Assembly (NCBI GenBank): GCA_963575745.1
Contig: CAUYUJ010000647.1
Span: forward strand, 467,501-531,500
DNA length: 64,000 bases
From: Prorocentrum cordatum
Taxonomy: Eukaryota > Sar > Dinophyceae > Prorocentrales > Prorocentraceae
Direction of reading: 5' to 3'
Of the stretch, positions 32,765 through 42,497 are shown one piece after another. How positions within the stretch are numbered: the first letter of the stretch is position 1; each line of letters begins with the position of its first letter. A program made the position numbers and the translations under genes. Under the pieces are notes generated by a model. The model did not search any database and was not told the origin of the DNA. It saw only the letters and a list, made by a program, of their open reading frames with translations.

Positions 32765-33905
32765 ATGTCATGGCGCTACGGGTCCACCGTGGACCTAGCG
32801 CCCTGGAGGCAGACGGCAGCGCAGGCTCAGGCCAGGAGGCAGACCTGGCAGGCTGCTGCTGGCCACGTCGTGATTATCGAGCGGGTGGTGGCGGCGGCGG
32901 TGACGGCGGCGGTCACTGCAGCCATCCCCGCGAAGGCGCGCCTTGCGCGGCAGGCGCCGGAGCCGTCAGCGGCCCCCCCGAGGCCCTCGCAGGCCCCGTC
33001 GCGGCAGTTGGCGATCGAGGACGGTGTGGCGTCGGAGGCGGCGGAGGAGCCCCCACCGCTGCGCCGCCTGCGCAGGTGGGACAGGCCGACAGCGGCGACG
33101 GCGGCGGCGCCGAGAACGCCCCCCAGGCGCCCCGGGGCTCGGGCGCAGGCGACGAGCCCGCCCCCGGGAGACCTGCGGCCGCTGGAGGAGCCTTGCCCCG
33201 CGGCCCCACCGCAGGGCTGGGTGGGGGCAAACAGCACCTCCAAGGTCGCGCCGTCGCCGCAAGAGGTGCAGCAGCAGCAGCTCGCCGCCGCAGGAGGTCA
33301 ACTGATGGCCGAGAGCGGCGAGCAGTTCGACCAGGCCTACGTGTCCTTCGGCGGCCCGAGCGGCGTCGTGAGCGGCGGCCAGTTCTACTACGAGGACCAG
33401 GCCTGCGCTTCCTTCGGCGGCCCGTGCGACGCCGAGATCGACGGCCAGTTCAACTACAAGGAGGCGGTTCCTATCGAGACGCGGTTCCTTCAACTACAAC
33501 CGAAGGAGGCGGCGCTGCAGGTGCAGTTCGCCGCCAAGGCGGGGTCGGGGGGGGCCAGTGGGATTCTGGCCCACGAAGTCGCAGGCCTCCCCCCGCGGCC
33601 AGGGCTCGGCCTTCGTGTCCTTCGGCGGCCCGTGCGACGTCGACACCGACGGCCAGTTCTACCACGAGGAGGCGGCGCTGACGGAGCAGGCCGCCGACAA
33701 GCAGGGCATCGCGTTCTTCGGCGGCCAGGGCGACGTCGATGGCGATGGCCAGGTCAACTACAAGGAGGCGGTGTTGCACGAGCAGCTCGCCGCCCAAGGC
33801 ATTCCCGCCTATAGGCTGGACGCTGACGAGATGGAGGATGCGGACATGCAGCTCTCGCTCGGCGCGGAGACGAAGTTCGGCGACTTCCCCGCGATCCCGA
33901 GCTGA
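32765..33905 (+). CDS. EF-hand calcium-binding protein with a probable 64-nt GC-AG intron
   Basis: Two frames join into one product if 33539-33602 is spliced out. The start is taken at ATG 32765 (the frame is open upstream from 32726). The first 190 residues are low-complexity Ala/Pro/Gln-rich with a helical start. A repeat then begins with the lead-in SFGGP and a 12-residue loop: a degenerate one (SGVVSGGQFYYE, 33356), DAEIDGQFNYKE (33430), DVDTDGQFYHEE (33638) and DVDGDGQVNYKE (33731). The last is a textbook EF-hand loop with D1, D3, D5, G6 and E12. It should bind calcium; the cellular role is unknown. It may extend past TGA 33903 in another frame. The product could also be a repeat-expanded paralogue of a larger EF-hand family. 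Confidence 0.7.
33539..33602 (+). other. predicted GC-AG intron in the EF-hand gene
   Basis: AAG|GCGGGG ... GGCCAG|GGC gives a 64-nt phase-0 intron whose removal restores the reading frame and the repeat phase: FAAK then GSAFVSFGG, parallel to AADK then QGIAFFGG. Dinoflagellate introns are known to use GC and GA donors. The intron holds a small inverted repeat (GGGGGGGGCC with GGCCTCCCCCC). Confidence 0.6.
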
Positions 33906-34125
33906 TCGGCTTCGACTCGGCGGGCGCCTACCTCGAGAAGCCCGCTGGCCCGCAGCGCGCCTGGCTGGCCCACCAAGCGCTTGTCTGCGTCGAGCTGGTG
34001 GCGCTGGTCGAGACCTTCGGCGAGGAGTTCGTCGCTGACCTCATTGGTGACCTTCACGGCGAAAGTGGCGCGGCAAGTTTCAATAGGCCCGGCGGGCTCG
34101 AGGTGAACTTGACCGGACAGGTTGG
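33898..34125 (+). CDS. possible C-terminal continuation of the EF-hand gene
   Basis: After TGA 33903, another frame carries sequence of natural composition: ELIGFDSAGAYLEKPAGPQR, then ELVALVETFGEEFVADLIGD. The change of frame near 33850-33900 needs one indel or a second intron. No domain is recognised. It may instead be a separate small exon. Confidence 0.35.
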
Positions 34126-34329
34126 GGGGGAGGAGTGCTCCAAGCAGGCCGTGGCCTCTGGGGCCCTGTCCGCCGCCCCCCTTGCTCCCCCTCGTGCTGC
34201 GGTGGCCTCGGGTGGCCCCGCTCGGGGGGGTTGGCCACGCTTGGGGTGTTCCTCCTCCTTCGTGCGCCACTTCTGTCTGCGTTTTCATTCGCCCGCGCGC
34301 GGGCGAGCGCGGCAGGAGACTGTCCGCGA

Positions 34330-34742
34330 GGTCGTCTCATCGTCTCATCGTCTTCCCTCCTCCCTCGTCGTTGTCGTCGTCGGCGTCGCCGTCTTTCCCT
34401 CCTCCCCCGTCTTTCGCGTCGTCGCCGTCCTCCCTCCTCCCTCGTCGTTGTCGTCGTTGTCGTCGTTGTCGCCGTCGTCGTCCTCCCTCCTCCCTCGTCG
34501 TCGTCTTCGTTGGCGACGTCGTCGTCGTCTTCGTCGTCGTCGTCGTTGGCGTCGGCGTCGGCGTCGTCTTCGTCGTCGTCAACGTCGGCGTCGTCGTCGT
34601 CGTCGCCGTCGCCGTCGTCGTCGTCGTCGGCGTCGTTGATGTCGTCGTCGTCGGTGTCGTCGATGTCGTCGTCGTCGGCGTCGTCTTCGTCGTCGTCGTT
34701 GTCATCGTCGTCGTCGTCGTCATCGGCGTCGTCGTCGTCGGT

Positions 34743-34777
<35 letters not shown>

Positions 34778-34862
34778 TGTCGGCGTCGTCGAAGTCGTCG
34801 GGGACGTCGTCGGTGTCGTCTGAATCGTTGTCGTCGGCGTCGTCGTCGTTGTCGCTGTCGAT
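34330..34862. repeat. (GTC)n-rich tract of about 530 bp
   Basis: GTC with TTG, GGC and CTC variants, which translates as poly-Val, poly-Ser and poly-Thr. With 32313-32575 it brackets the EF-hand gene. Confidence 0.95.
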
Positions 34863-35370
34863 GCCAAGTGCTATTTGGTCTTGCCAGCCAAGTTGCGGGT
34901 GGGTGGATGGGATGTTTGCAGGAGCATGGGGTGTGTCAAATCATGGGTACAAATCAAGGTCCATCATAGATCGCACCGTCTTCACTCCGCAGCATAAAGT
35001 TCACATCCGAATATTACGCCGCACAGAGTGCCCCCACATAGATTGCACACCAAAATAATCGAACATCTGTTGCACATCTTACATATATATAGCACATCCT
35101 ATAATGCCCACCACATGTTGTGCAACATAAAGTACGCCACGTTGTTTGCTTCACATAGACTCTCTTATCTTAAACGAGAACAGGTTCGACCCCCCGCGCG
35201 GGATTATCCGCGCCCCCTTGCGTATTGCAAGGTGCACCTGATTCTGCCCCGAAATATGAATTCGCACCACCCGCGCCACCCGCGCCACCGCGCCACCGTC
35301 TGCAGAAAAAAACACTATGCGCGCGCGTTCGTTTATCCACAACCGCCAGTTTCCAAAAGCCCTTTGCACG
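34863..35370. other. AT-richer spacer, no gene recognised
   Basis: Locally AT-rich (words such as ACATATATATAGCACATCC near 35080) with no frame of note. A CCACCCGCGCCACCCGCG triplet repeat lies near 35270. Confidence 0.4.
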
Positions 35371-35770
35371 CAACGAGAGGAAGTGCACGCGCGCGCGTCA
35401 TCGCGCGCGCATGCCGGAATCTATCAAACCTCAGTGTTCGCGACGGTTTCACAATCGAGTGCCCCGGAAACACGTGAAACCATTTGGTTCCGCAAGGCGA
35501 GTTTTCCGACAAAACTTGCGCCCGCAGTTTTCTGTGAATTTTCAAGAGCCATTATTCATGCCAGCTTTAAAACGCTAGCGAGCGGAATTCGCGCGCGCAT
35601 GTCGAAATCGTTCGAACGCCCTGGCGCGCGTGCTGTCGCGAGAATTCGGTGCAACAGATGAGGCGAAGTGCGCGCGCGCGTCGTCGCACGCGCATCCCGA
35701 ACCCAGTCCGCAACCTTCGCTTCCGCAAGGAATTCAAAAGTATAGTGTCCACAATTGCCAGAGTCATGAA
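35371..35770 (+). repeat. ~280-bp repeat family, two further copies
   Basis: Copies starting at about 35376 (GAGAGGAAGTGCACGCGCGC) and 35660 (GAGGCGAAGTGCGCGCGCGC), 284 bp apart, homologous to the copies at 30.9-32.3 kb. Confidence 0.7.
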
Positions 35771-35794
35771 GAGAGTTCTCGGGCGTTGGGAGGT

Positions 35795-35945
35795 CGCGGC
35801 CCAGCGGCCAGCGGGAGGCTCCGCAGGCCGCGGAGGGCGACCGCGTCTTGCCCAGCGGCCAGCGGGAGGCCCCGCAGGCCGCGGATGGCAGCTCAGCGGC
35901 CAGCGGAAGAACCGCGGGCCGCGGATGGCAGCAGCGCCTGCCCTG
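35795..35945. repeat. three tandem copies of a ~47-bp GC-rich repeat
   Basis: CAGCGGCCAGCGGGAGGC-CCGCAGGCCGCGGA recurs at about 35800, 35850 and 35893, the last copy altered to GGAAGAACCGCGGGCCGC. Confidence 0.7.
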
Positions 35946-36062
35946 GACCCCTTGCAGGCCGCGGCGCAGCCTCGGCGGGCGTCGCCGCGACAGGGCGCGC
36001 GCAGCGCGGGCGGCGGCGGTCAGAGGGCGCCGCCTGGCGACGAGAGCGCCGAGGAGACGTCT

Positions 36063-36290
36063 GCAGGCTGCCGGAGTCGACGCTGAGCCTCGTCGAGCGG
36101 ATCGTCGGGCACGAGATCGACCTGCCGACCATCGCGCTCCGCGCGTTTGGTGGCGTCGCCTTCGACGGCGCGACGGGGCGCGACTGGCCGCTCGACGTCG
36201 CGGGCGAGGACGGCGACTCCTTCGTTGACCACGAGAGCGAGGCCTACGCGGCCTTCGTAGCGTGGATATTCAGAGATGGAGGGGGAGCTG
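36063..36290 (+). pseudogene. possible BTB/T1 (KCTD-like) domain fragment
   Basis: A frame of about 70 residues reads CRLPESTLSLVERIVGHEID, then RAFGGVAFDGATGRDWPLDV, then GDSFVDHESEAYAAFVAWIF. The GG-x-F, D-x-D and FVDHESEAYAAFVAWIF pattern resembles the end of potassium-channel tetramerisation domains, which read FIDR-P-F-IL-LR. There is no intact gene around it. It ends just before the gag-like frame of the copia element, in another frame. It may be captured host sequence. Uncertain. Confidence 0.35.
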
Positions 36291-37903
36291 CGTGGGTCAG
36301 CGCAGCAGCGAGCGGCGATCGACCCCGCAGCCGCGGGCGCAGCCGCAGAAGGAGCCGCGGCGCAGCCTCGGCCGACCGCCCAGCAGGTGCTGGGCGCGCT
36401 GCGGATCGCGGCGGCTCGAGCGGAAGCTGCCGAGAAGCGAGCTCAGGAGCTTGGGGCGCGAGCGGGGGCGACAGCCAGACAGCGTGGCGCCCAGCTTCAG
36501 CAACTGCAGCAGGCGCTCCAGCAGCTGACCGCCGCGGGGGGCGCCGCGGTGGCGGCCCCAGTGCCGGCGAGGAGCGAGGGTCGTCGCACATGGGGCATCG
36601 TCGACGCGAAGCTGCTGATGAAGCCAGCGCAGTTCAAAGGCAGCGAGGCGGCGTGGCCCGCGTGGTCGTTCAAGCTGCCGGCGTGCATCGCGATGCTCAA
36701 CGACGACCTCTACCAGGGGATGATATCAGTCGGTCAGAAGGCTGAGGAGGACGTCGCCAACGACGCGTTGGACTCGACGAATCCAGCGCTCGTCGGCGCG
36801 TCTCGGCAGCTGTATCACATGCTCGTGCTGCTCCGGGAAGGCAAGGCGTTCGCCGTGCAGCGGCCGGTGCCGAAGAGCGAAGGGCTGTTGGTGCGGCGCA
36901 AGCTCATGAAGGAGTTCGAGCCCGACCAGCCAGCATCAGCTCTGGGTCGGACGAGGAAGCTGATGGGGTGGACGTTCGGAGCAGCGACGGCCGAGACCGA
37001 CGTGAACGAGTTCGACGTGGCAGTCCAGACGCACGAGCGGTGCCCAGCGACACCAAGGCGGCGATCCTCATCGTGGTGTTCCAGGACAGAGACCTCCAGC
37101 AGTGGCTGATGGTCAGCGCCGACCTCCACGGTGACTATGGCGGAATCGCGAAGCACGCGGAGACGTGCCTGGCGAACAGGACGACGTCCTGGGGCGCAGC
37201 AGGAGGCGCCGCGGCGGGGTCCACCGCGGCGGACGACAGCGGGCCAGCACCGATGTACATCGGCTCCCTGGCGGCGGCGCTGGCGGCAGGAGGCGCGGCG
37301 CCAGCGGGGGTGACCGCGGTCGCGAACGCCATCCAGAAGGGCATGGGGGAAGGCAGAGGCAAAGGAAAAGACGGTGGCAATAAGGGGGGGGGGGGGGGGT
37401 GCGAGAAGTCCCACGACGGAGGCAGGAGCTCCCGAATCCAGCGCCAGACGCAGGAGGGCGGCAAGGGCAGAGACGGCCACGATGGCCAGCGCGTTGAGAC
37501 GCACGCATGCAGGAAGTGCCATCAGAAGGGCCACCTGCTGAGAGACGGCCCTGCCAAGATTACGAGGGTGAACATCGCAGTCAGCGGGCCGATCGAGCTG
37601 AAGCACGTGTTGATCTTGGTTCATGAGCTTACGCCTGCGACGGGCTCAGCAGCGTCGAGCGCGCCGTCCGCGGCGCCGAGTAGCGTCACGCAAGCGCGTG
37701 CCACCGCTGTGCAGCTGTCAGCGGCGGGTTCAGCGGATGCTCCGAGTGGCGACAGCACCAGCTCAGGCGGTGGCGGGGCTGCGGGCGACGCCGCGTCCGC
37801 CATCCAGTGGGTGCTGCGCCTGACGGCCCAGGCAGCTGATCCTGCGAGTCGGATCTCGATGCTGCGAGCCCCGCAGGCTGGGGGGCCCAGGAGGCGACAA
37901 TGA
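36276..37903 (+). pseudogene. copia gag with zinc knuckle
   Basis: The first frame (36276-37109) begins with a long Ala/Gln/Glu/Arg coiled coil. The core KLLMKPAQFKGSEAAWPAWS (about 36611-36670) has the Trp-rich start typical of copia gag, and YHMLVLLREGKAF and LVRRKLMKEFEPDQPA follow. A shift near 37045 moves coding to the frame ending at 37903 (DTKAAILIVVFQDRDLQQWL). A Gly/Lys-rich linker leads to the zinc knuckle CRKCHQKGHLLRDG (37508-37549), where the fourth ligand is Gly instead of Cys. Gag would package RNA; this copy cannot form a normal knuckle. Confidence 0.75.
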
Positions 37904-37904
37904 G

Positions 37905-38475
37905 CGCTACGACGGGTACATCAGGGCGGATTCGGGGGCGTCCAGAGCGACGTGCCCGCGCAGCCATGCCCCGAGCGCGGCGATGCGTGAGCCTGCCCAG
38001 CACTGCGGCATCCGCGCCGCGGACGACAGGCGCGTGGAACACTACGGCGAGAAGAGCGCGCAGTGCGACCTGCTGGGCGGCTTAGACGTTCGCGGGGTGG
38101 GCATCGACCACCCGGTCGCTGACGTCTCGCGCCCCATCGTGGGTGTCGCCGAGGCGTGCGGCGATGGCCATTCTGCGCCGTTCTCCCCGGCGGGCTCGTT
38201 CATCGCGCCCGCGGCGCCCAGCTTGCCAGAGGGCATCGCCGACGTGCCTCTGGCGCGACAGGGCAACCTGTTCTGGATGCGAGGGCGCGTCGTGGGAGCC
38301 GCTGCGACGACGTCCGAGATGCTGCGGCCCAACCCAGTCGTGGCCGAAGCGCCCGCGGCAGTAGCCCCCGCGGCGGCCGAGCAGCCCCAGCGCGAGGAGG
38401 CGCCGCTGGCGGAGGCGGAACCCGACGAGGTGCCAGCCAGGGCGAAGCGGGCGCCACCGCCCCCCAGACAGGCGG
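37905..38475 (+). pseudogene. copia aspartic protease region
   Basis: A frame different from that of gag carries IRADSGASRATCP with the catalytic DSGA at 37929-37940, then LGGLDVRGVGIDHPV and a long Ala/Pro/Glu-rich spacer. The protease would cut the polyprotein. The first Met of this frame is downstream (37983), so the domain was translated as part of a longer frame, and a shift near 37900 now separates it from gag. Confidence 0.6.
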
Positions 38476-39717
38476 ATATCGACAAGCACGAGCTCGCCCA
38501 CTCGCCGCCGAGAGGCTGGCGCGACAAGTGCGTGCCAACCAAGGCGGCAGACGACCCGCGCCGACGGGGCGGCGGGCCTAGCAGCATCGATGAGGTGCAG
38601 ATGGGCTACCTGCAGCTTGGTGCCGTGGTCGCAGCCGAGGAGCTGGTGGCCTCAGCCGACAGCGATGCGTGGTTGGCGCCGGCGGACCAGCAGATCGACC
38701 AGGCCGTCTCGCTGGCGACGGCGTGGAGGTGTTGCTCAACGTGCTGGTGGTGGCGCACCATCAATCTACTGCAGTGTGCGCGGTCTTGGTGCCGAAGGGT
38801 ATGCATCCCTTCATGCCCATTGCACCGAGCGCAGCCATCGACGCTTGGGGCATCGCGGAGTGCATCCTGCGCGCCGACCAGGAGCCAGCAGTCCAAGCGT
38901 TGGCCGAGCAGATTTCCGAGGAGCGGAAGCTGAAGGGTTTCGTGTGCCAGCTCACGGCGGCGCTTGCCAGGAATCACGCATCGATGGGCTTCATCGAGGC
39001 CAGGAACGACCAAGTGGCCAAACAGGTGCGCGTGATCAAGCTCCAACTCGAGTCGGGCATGGGCGCGCGCATTCCCGTGTTCCATAGGGTGATGCCGAGG
39101 GTGATCAGGCGCGCTGGGTGGCTCCTCGCTCGGTTTGCCTTCAGGCGGGCTTCGGGCAAGACGGCTTGCCGCGTCAATCGGGGCGAGCCGTGCCGAGGGG
39201 CGGCGGCCGCGCTCGGGGAAGTCGTCTGGGCCCGAGTGCCAGGCGACCGCGCTCAGAAGTCAGAGGCTCAGTGGCGCTTGGCCGTCTGGCTGCGCAAGAC
39301 CGAGAAGTGCGACGAGCACCTGGTCGGCGGGTCGCGACAGACCAGCCGCCGCCGCGCGATCAGGAGGCAGCCGAAGGAGTGGAGGTTCAACGTGGACGCG
39401 CTGAACAGCTTCGCGGGCTCGCCCTGGGATTTCCTGTCCAAGCCTGAGCGCGCGGACACCGCGGCAGAGCGGCCTTGGGGGGGCGCCGAGCCCCGCCACG
39501 GTGACAACGTGGCGAGGGCACGCCAGGCGCAGGCACAGCAGCGCGAGGCCGAGGAGGCGCTTCCAGCGGCAGCAACAGCAGCTCCAGTGGCGGAAGAACC
39601 AGCGCGCCCGCCTCCAGGGCCCCTGGGCGCCCCGCCAGGGCCCCTACCCGAGCCGAGGCTCGGACAGGCCACCTACGCGACGAAGAGGATGGCGCAGACT
39701 TACGGGCCCACTTTGAA
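38476..39717 (+). pseudogene. copia integrase
   Basis: The GAG-pre-integrase-like start DKHELAHSPPRGWRDKC (about 38479) is followed by a frame change near 38720. The core then has VLVVAHHQSTAVCAVLVPKG (about 38741), RADQEPAVQALAEQI (about 38870, with Asp and Glu), and ALARNHASMGFIEARNDQVA (about 38963, with the last Glu). Towards the end are KTACRVNRGEPCRG, FGE-like ALGEVVWARVPG, WRLAVWLRKTEKCDEHLVGG and SPWDF, as in copia integrases. The first Asp of the core appears replaced (VVAHHQST where VVDD is usual). It would insert the cDNA; it is inactive here. Confidence 0.8.
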
Positions 39718-41083
39718 TTGTCCGAGGTGCTGGGGGGCGACGCGGCGCACTCCCACGAGCGCAGGAAGCGCAGGGGGGGGAAGCTCCTGGACGAGGCGAA
39801 TCGGCAGGCAGCGGTCCACACGTTGCCAGGGGGCGCCATCGCAGCCCCTGAGATGGAGGTGGACGCGGCAGCGGTCGACCCCGCAGCCGCGATGGCAGCA
39901 GCAGCAGCAGCAGGTGACGCAGCAACAGCGGCGAATTCATCCCAGCCACCCCCCGCAGAGCGCGGCTCAGCGGGCGACGCCGCGGGGGTGGGCGTGGACT
40001 CGAGGAGCCGACCGGCAGCTCCCGCAGACGGCGGGCCACGGCTGGATGCGCCCAGGGCGGCCGACCTTGTGGTGCCCGTGGACGCCAGTAAGCCCGCCGA
40101 CTTGGGGCTCGACGGCGAGGACTGCGAGCGGCTGCAGCTGTTCGCGGCGTCCGCGCGCGATCGGGAGACTACTCCGACAGCGTGGGCCTGCGACCTCGTA
40201 CCAGAGGCGGTGGTGTACGACAGCCGCGCGGGCGAGATGCCCCCGAGGGAGCTCGCGGTGCAGGGTCGACAGCAGGAGCTCAACCAGATGGCCGCGTTCG
40301 GCGTCTACGAGGACGTATCCGACGATTCGAGCGTAGGTGCGCGCATGCGGGGCAAGTGGCCTGACGGGCTCCGATGCGGGCCAGACGGGGCGCCATTCGT
40401 GCGGTCGAGATTCGTGGCTATGGTCTTCAACCTCTTCGAGCGCGACGACGTGGCGGCAGGTGCGCCGTGCCTCTTCTACTTGCGCTTGGTGGTGTCCCTG
40501 GCCTGCCTCGAAGCCCCCATCGGGGCAGAGGTAGGTAGCTCTGTGCGATGCTAGCGCGGCGTTCTTCCACGAGGACATGGGCGAGTGGATGCGTGTGATG
40601 CCACCGCCGGGGCCGCGTCGGCCTGGGCGGGTTCGGCAGCTCCACAAGGCGCTCTACGGCACCAGGCCTGCGTCGAGGCTGTGGCAGACGTATGTCGGCG
40701 ACGTCTTCGAGAAGAGTCAGCCACCATGGGCTCGGATCACGCCGTGCCCTGGCGCCCTTTACAACGAGACGTTGGACATCGCGCTGGGCGTGCACGGTGG
40801 CGACTTTGTGGCCGAGGGCATCTCGGCGAGGCTGGTCGTGCTCGGCGCGATGCTGGAGGGGCAGATCGAAATCGAGAAGCTTGGTCGAGCGGGGCCGGGT
40901 GCCACTGGCGGCGGCCGCGTCAGGCTGCTCAAGCGACGCATCGAGTGGCGGGTATTTCCGTCTCTTCGCTTCGTGTGGAGAGTAGATGGCTCGCGCGTGG
41001 ACAACCTGCTCGAGCTCTTGGACCTGCCAGCTGACACGACGTAGCCACAGACGAGTCCAGGTTCGAGGGCCGCGGGAGGCTCC
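39718..41083 (+). pseudogene. copia reverse transcriptase (RVT_2)
   Basis: A pre-RT segment with CPRC and HSHERRKRRGGKLLDEANR (about 39756) is followed by ELNQMAAFGVYEDVS, KWPDGLRC, VRSRFVAMVFNLFERDDVAA and FYLRLVVSLA (40270-40500). A shift near 40545 leads into motif A, DASAAFFHEDMGEWMRVMPP (40547). LHKALYGTRPASRLWQTYV (about 40642) is the next conserved block. Motif C reads GVHGGDFVAEG (about 40790) where VHGDD is usual, so a catalytic Asp is lost. TAG 41042 interrupts the frame. The polymerase is recognisable beyond doubt but dead. Confidence 0.85.
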
Positions 41084-41780
41084 GTGCCCAAGGAGGCGGT
41101 CGTGGGCGAGCGGCTCAAGAGGTTGATGCCCAATGCGGGCGGCATGCTGACCTACCTGCCTCAGGACGTGCCGCAGGTGCAGTACGCGGCGAAGATGATC
41201 ATGGCGGAAGGAAGCGTCGAAGCCCGCGCCGCTCGCGGAGGTCAGGCTCAAGCGTGCTGCACGGTACCTGGTGGGGTGCCCGGTGACGGAGTGGCACTAC
41301 CCGTTGCAGGACCTCCCAGTCACGGCGGACGTCGATGGCGACAGCGACTGGGCAGGAGCGGATGACGCGAAGTCCACGCAGCGCACGGTGATTATGTTCG
41401 GGGACCATTGCCTCGAGGTGACGACGTCAACGCATGGCTACGTGGCGACGTCAAGCGGGGTGGCAGAGCCCCTGGCTCTCAACAGGGCGGGGGCCTCGCG
41501 CTGCGCGGTATCCACACGTAGGCAGTTGCTGGAGCAGACAGCTCGGCCGCGAGGGGAATGGCCCACCGAGTGGGGTCAGGCCGAGTGCGGCATCTCCGTG
41601 TCCAGGGCCTGTTGGCACAGGAGCGCGTGAGGACGAAGGATCTGAAGGTGATCAAGTTGGGCACGGCGGTGAGCCGAGCAGACATCAGGACGAGGTACCT
41701 GGGCGGCTCGAGGATCGAGGTCTCGCTGAAGCTCATGGGGCTAGCGACAGGAGGGCGCACGGCTGGCCATGTGAGCGACT
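41084..41780 (+). pseudogene. copia RNase H
   Basis: The segment GGMLTYLPQDVPQVQYAAKM (about 41140) precedes a frame change near 41215. LKRAARYLVGCPVTEW (about 41250) leads into VTADVDGDSDWAGADDAKST (about 41316), FGDHCLEVTTSTHGYVATSS and VAEPLAL. A second shift near 41560 places GRVRHLRVQGLLAQERVRTK and VSRADIRTRYLGG (about 41673-41710). The acidic residues of the fold are present. It would degrade RNA in the hybrid. Confidence 0.8.
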
Positions 41781-42277
41781 CCACGGCGGCTGTGCTGAGG
41801 GTAGTCGCAGCAGCAGCATGTGCGGGTGGCGTAGCGGGGGGCATCGCAGTCACGGGAGAAGGCCAGTGTGACGGCAGCACGATGGGCATCGTCATGTCGC
41901 TGTTCATGTTCATGCTGCCGCACATGCTGGGAGCCGCGGTGGCGGTGTGCCACCTCGCCGAGAGGTGCTCGAGGGGGCGTCAGCCCGACGCCGCGGGCGG
42001 CGAGGTACTGGGGGGCACTGACGACGGGCGCGACGACGACGCCCTGGGCGGGCGAGAGCGGGGGGCACCTCCTCCAGCCACAGGGAGCGCGGGCGCTCAG
42101 GGCGGGCGAGCGAGAGCGGGAAGCGCCGACTCCAGCCACGGAGAGCGCAGACACGGGATCGGCAGCGGGAGGCTCCGCGCCGATCAAGATAGAATGACCC
42201 CGGCAGCGACGGCAGGTCTCGTCGTGGATCGCGGAGTGCCAGTGCGAGGAGCTCCGCGGGAGTCCACTCAGTGGTGA
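41781..42277 (+). pseudogene. post-RNase H extension with two hydrophobic segments
   Basis: The RNase H frame stays open to TGA 42275. It contains LRVVAAAACAGGVAGGIAV (about 41795-41850) and GIVMSLFMFMLPHMLGAAVA (about 41884-41945), each long enough to span a membrane, followed by a Gly/Arg/Ala-rich polar tail. Copia polyproteins usually end soon after RNase H, so this tail is unusual. An envelope-like or fusion origin is possible but not supported by any motif. Confidence 0.45.
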
Positions 42278-42497
42278 GCAGATAGCCGTCAGGGGCGGGC
42301 TGATGCGCTACAGGGTGGGCGAGCTGAGGGCGGCGCTGCGGGCGCGAGGCATCGACGCGACAGGCCCGAAGGCAAACCTTGCCAACAGGCTGGCGAGGAT
42401 GGCGGCGTGGCCATCCAGGGCCGAGCAGGGCCCGAGGCCGGCCATCGATGAGTTGGTCGGGTCGGCAACTAGTACGGCTGCGAGCGCCAGCACCTGA
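42205..42497 (+). CDS. SAP-like motif at the 3' end of the copia element
   Basis: In the frame that stops at TGA 42495, sequence from about 42225 reads SWIAECQCEELRGSPLSGEQ, then LMRYRVGELRAALRARGIDA, then TGPKANLANRLARMAAW. The pattern V-x-EL-x3-L-x-RGI-x2-TG-x-KA-x-L-x-RL is that of SAP (SAF/Acinus/PIAS) DNA-binding motifs. It overlaps the end of the previous frame. It could be the true C-terminus of the element after a frameshift, or a neighbouring gene fragment. Confidence 0.45.

Larger units (their letters stand above)
36276..42497 (+). mobile_element. Ty1/copia-type LTR retrotransposon, decayed internal region
   Basis: Gag, aspartic protease, integrase, reverse transcriptase and RNase H follow each other on the plus strand in copia order (integrase before RT). 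Frame changes near 37045, 37900, 38720, 39730, 40547, 41215 and 41560 and an in-frame TAG at 41042 show it is dead. Domain spacing is otherwise intact, about 6.2 kb. I could not find long terminal repeats by eye on either side. The region after RNase H carries two hydrophobic segments and a SAP-like motif. Confidence 0.9.
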
